Part shown: positions 61,801 through 64,000 of the stretch, one piece after another
Layout: each line of letters begins with the position of its first letter
Numbering within the stretch: the stretch's first letter is position 1
Origin: Muricea muricata
Lineage: Eukaryota > Cnidaria > Anthozoa > Malacalcyonacea > Plexauridae
Length of the DNA: 64,000 bases
Direction of reading: 5' to 3'
Assembly: GCA_963855995.1 (NCBI GenBank)
Contig: OY979721.1
Location: 15,851,893-15,915,892, forward strand
Made by a program: the position numbers and the translations under genes
The notes under the pieces: model-generated
Databases searched by the model: none
What the model was told of the DNA's origin: nothing
What the model saw: only the letters and a program-made list of their open reading frames with translations

Positions 61801-63632
61801 TACCTTTACGTTGGGGGGACCCAACTGAAAAATTTGCCCTGGGGGGGGCAAGATTGAGTGCAAACCCAGAGATAAATGAATCTCCGCACCTGTAATGACG
61901 AAACACGGAATGATAAGATTAATGTAGTAAAACCGCGTTCTTCGTCGTATCCTGATGGTATAAGTGAGATCAGCGTATGGAATTTTAGGACAACACGGAT
62001 ATTTGATTTCATTCCGGTATCCTTTAATACTAATCAAGTCCCATTCTCCATTATTAACAAATTTTGACGTGTCAGCATTTGGAGCCTCTAACTGAACATC
62101 AAGGCGTAGCGTATTATACGTCCATGAGCCCAATGTCACATTACAGAACTATACAATATAGAAAATATTGTTTAAAATATTGTTTATCATTTCGCTTAAA
62201 AGTCATCCTATGCATGGTCTTCTTAATGTCTTCGTAAAAACCTTAGACCAATATGAAGACATTGACATTTTTAGAGTTTCAGACTATGTACATCCATAAC
62301 TATGTTTAAATTTTAAACTAATATTTTGCTCGCAATAGAGCTTTAACAAGTACTCGATATCGAGCGGTGATATCATTCTGGCAAGAAATATTCTAGAATT
62401 CAAAACGTTTCCTGGTAATCATAAAGTTAATAATATCTTAAGTAACGTAATTTTCCTCAGTTACAATAGCTCAGTTATTGAACCACACCTTAAAAACAAA
62501 TGTAATCATATTCAGTTCGTATGTGAAGTATTATTATGATTTGAGTTTGTAGTACCTGCTCATCAAACGGGAAATGCTCAACATTGATCTTACAAGCGGT
62601 TTTCAAGATGGTGGGGGCAAGCCATAAGTTGACGCCAGTATGATTAAGCTTTACTTTTGTGTTGAACGAATGCTGGTTTCCATCTGAACTCTCGTCTGCA
62701 CTGTGAACATTAAAGATAATATATTAAAAAGAGAAACACACAGAGAAACAAACAACTTTTGTCAGCCGTGCATCACAGTATGATGTCTAGCAACTTACTT
62801 ATTATAAAGATATAAATCAGGTTTCCAAATCCGATCAGGATCCGTGTTGATTTGTGTGATGTTGCCATAGTCTTCTTTGTTCCATGTCATTATCTGGTTG
62901 GTCCAGTTCTAAGATTTAATAAAACAAGGCAATATTACGCTTTCATGCTTGCGATAGTAAATGAGGAATTTCAGATCATGTTGAACATTTTGAATTCATT
63001 TAACTTGTATGTTTTACCTGCCTAATCCAAATACTCGAAGTTATGATCTGATCTTTCTCGTTCTAAAATAATAATATTCGACTTGAGATTAGTTTAATGT
63101 GATCTATAATAGAGATAGAAGCTTTTAGTAATAGATAAAGCCAGAGAAATAAAGCAGCCGAAGTTAACTGATGTATTCTTTCATAATCTCAAAGAAATGA
63201 ATGATATTTGATTCGATAATCAAACTTAAAGTTTATATGTGGAAATTTTAGTCGATTTACATACATTGATTCAACATGTATTTCCTCTGCATTTTCGTCA
63301 CAAATTATTAATCAAGTTCAAATATCATTCAATAAAACAATAAATGAATTAACTTACTACATCAATAAGTTGATGATACGTGATTCCAACATGTACAACC
63401 AGCTTATCTTCACGTCTCTTGATGGGTCGTACAAACGGATCATGAAATTCATTAAATATCTTATCCAATATTTTCTGTTCTTCGTCTCTGGTGTGTGGAG
63501 CTGGAAGGGTCAAGAATGATCGTCAAAATTGACTTGGTGCATACATTATGCAATGCATAATACAGGAATACCTCGTGAAGCGAGTCCAGTTTCAACATCG
63601 GAAAACATAAGCACAAGTATGAACCAAAGCAT
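58849..63632 (-). CDS. Nicotinic-acetylcholine-receptor-like alpha-type subunit (receptor 2)
   Basis: Ten exons join in frame: 63632-63572, 63500-63358, 63062-63018, 62908-62799, 62700-62556, 62148-61890, 60726-60554, 60224-59986, 59904-59556, 59169-58849; about 614 residues. A signal peptide (MLWFILVLMFSDVETG) is followed by the ligand-binding domain. Loop D is SSIWIRQ (tryptophan present), the Cys-loop C156-C170 (CKINVEHFPFDEQFC), loop B SWTY (W177), and loop C Y218 with C220-C221. M1 is FYYINLIIPCFVITG. M2 follows GER (cation-type) and M3 is GFALVCTCIVLKV. The M3-M4 loop is long, polar and acidic (two exons, about 190 residues). M4 is near the C-terminus (FFFWLYLIMIVISKAVVF). Exons 1, 3, 4, 5 and 7 have the same lengths as in receptor 1 (61, 45, 110, 145, 173 nt), so the two arose by tandem duplication. 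Ligand and partners are unproven. Confidence 0.93.
61241..61427. mobile_element. 187-bp foldback MITE in receptor 2 intron
   Basis: Ends AACAAATAGATTTCATTTTT and complement. The arms continue through GTAATAGATCACAGATGACG and GTGTGAAGAACAAAAA almost to a CGCACGAGACGCAGTCGAGT centre. Located between the M1 and M2 exons of receptor 2. Confidence 0.85.
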
Positions 63633-64000
63633 TCTTCTTCGCGTTTACAAGAATTAATTTATCTTGAAAACTAAAAAATCCGTTTTAAAAACAAATCACC
63701 TTTTAAAATCAACTTTTTTTAATAAGGGTTACAACAAACAGTAACTCAACTGATAAACAAGAGGACCTCAAAAACGTGTACCGACAACTTATACGATGTT
63801 ATCTTTTTAACTATAGCTATCGTTACTTTTAACAATAAAAACAATGCAGCCTTCTCAAAACAGATTCAGTGAATGCAAAGACTCCAAGACGATTAAGAAC
63901 GCATATAAACAGTATAAAGCAAGAAGAGCTTCGAGTTATAGAGTAAACATTTAGACTTTGAATGAGACAAAATGCAAATATACCCTCTTGTATATCTATA
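63633..64000. other. Upstream flank of receptor 2, no gene seen
   Basis: AT-rich sequence running to the window end. It should contain the receptor 2 5' UTR and promoter, but no element can be supported by eye. Confidence 0.4.

Overview
The window is eukaryotic and most likely from a cnidarian, probably an anthozoan such as a coral or sea anemone. The evidence is AT-rich DNA, intron-rich genes with GT-AG junctions, many short foldback/MITE elements, tRNA-derived SINEs, a CR1/jockey-like reverse-transcriptase remnant, and a gene set typical of anthozoans (secreted multi-vWA protein, PAN+pentraxin protein, tandem Cys-loop receptors). Genus cannot be decided from the sequence alone.

Layout. Positions 1-22713 form one giant inverted repeat: two arms of about 11 kb (1-11056 and 11632-22713) that look almost identical, around a 575-bp spacer. 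The left arm runs off the window start, so its true length is unknown. I recognise no gene in it; it is packed with smaller foldback elements, MITEs and SINEs. The outer part of the right arm is also the first part of an older, diverged direct duplication of about 6 kb: unit A (about 19.11-25.44 kb) and unit B (about 26.07-32.06 kb). The outer part of the unit therefore exists in three copies: two nearly identical and inverted, one diverged and direct.

From 32.8 kb to the end there are five genes, all on the minus strand. They are a secreted protein with four von Willebrand factor A domains (32792-37462), malonyl-CoA decarboxylase (38305-44326), a secreted PAN-pentraxin protein (45242-48002), and two adjacent nicotinic-acetylcholine-receptor-like alpha-type subunits (49421-58015 and 58849-63632) with nearly the same exon structure. 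I rebuilt each coding sequence exon by exon. In all five the exon phases join without frameshift, giving about 807, 467, 323, 546 and 614 residues.

The genes do not form an obvious pathway. MLYCD is lipid metabolism, the vWA and PAN-pentraxin proteins are secreted adhesion or recognition proteins, and the two receptor subunits are a local duplication that could contribute to the same or related pentameric channels. Introns hold most of the mobile DNA, including a 3.1-kb terminal-inverted-repeat element full of short ACCAATT/AATTGGT repeats, a minisatellite, and tRNA-SINE copies arranged head to head. The strongest candidates for something undescribed are the giant palindrome and the 118-bp hairpin conserved in all three copies of the duplicated unit.
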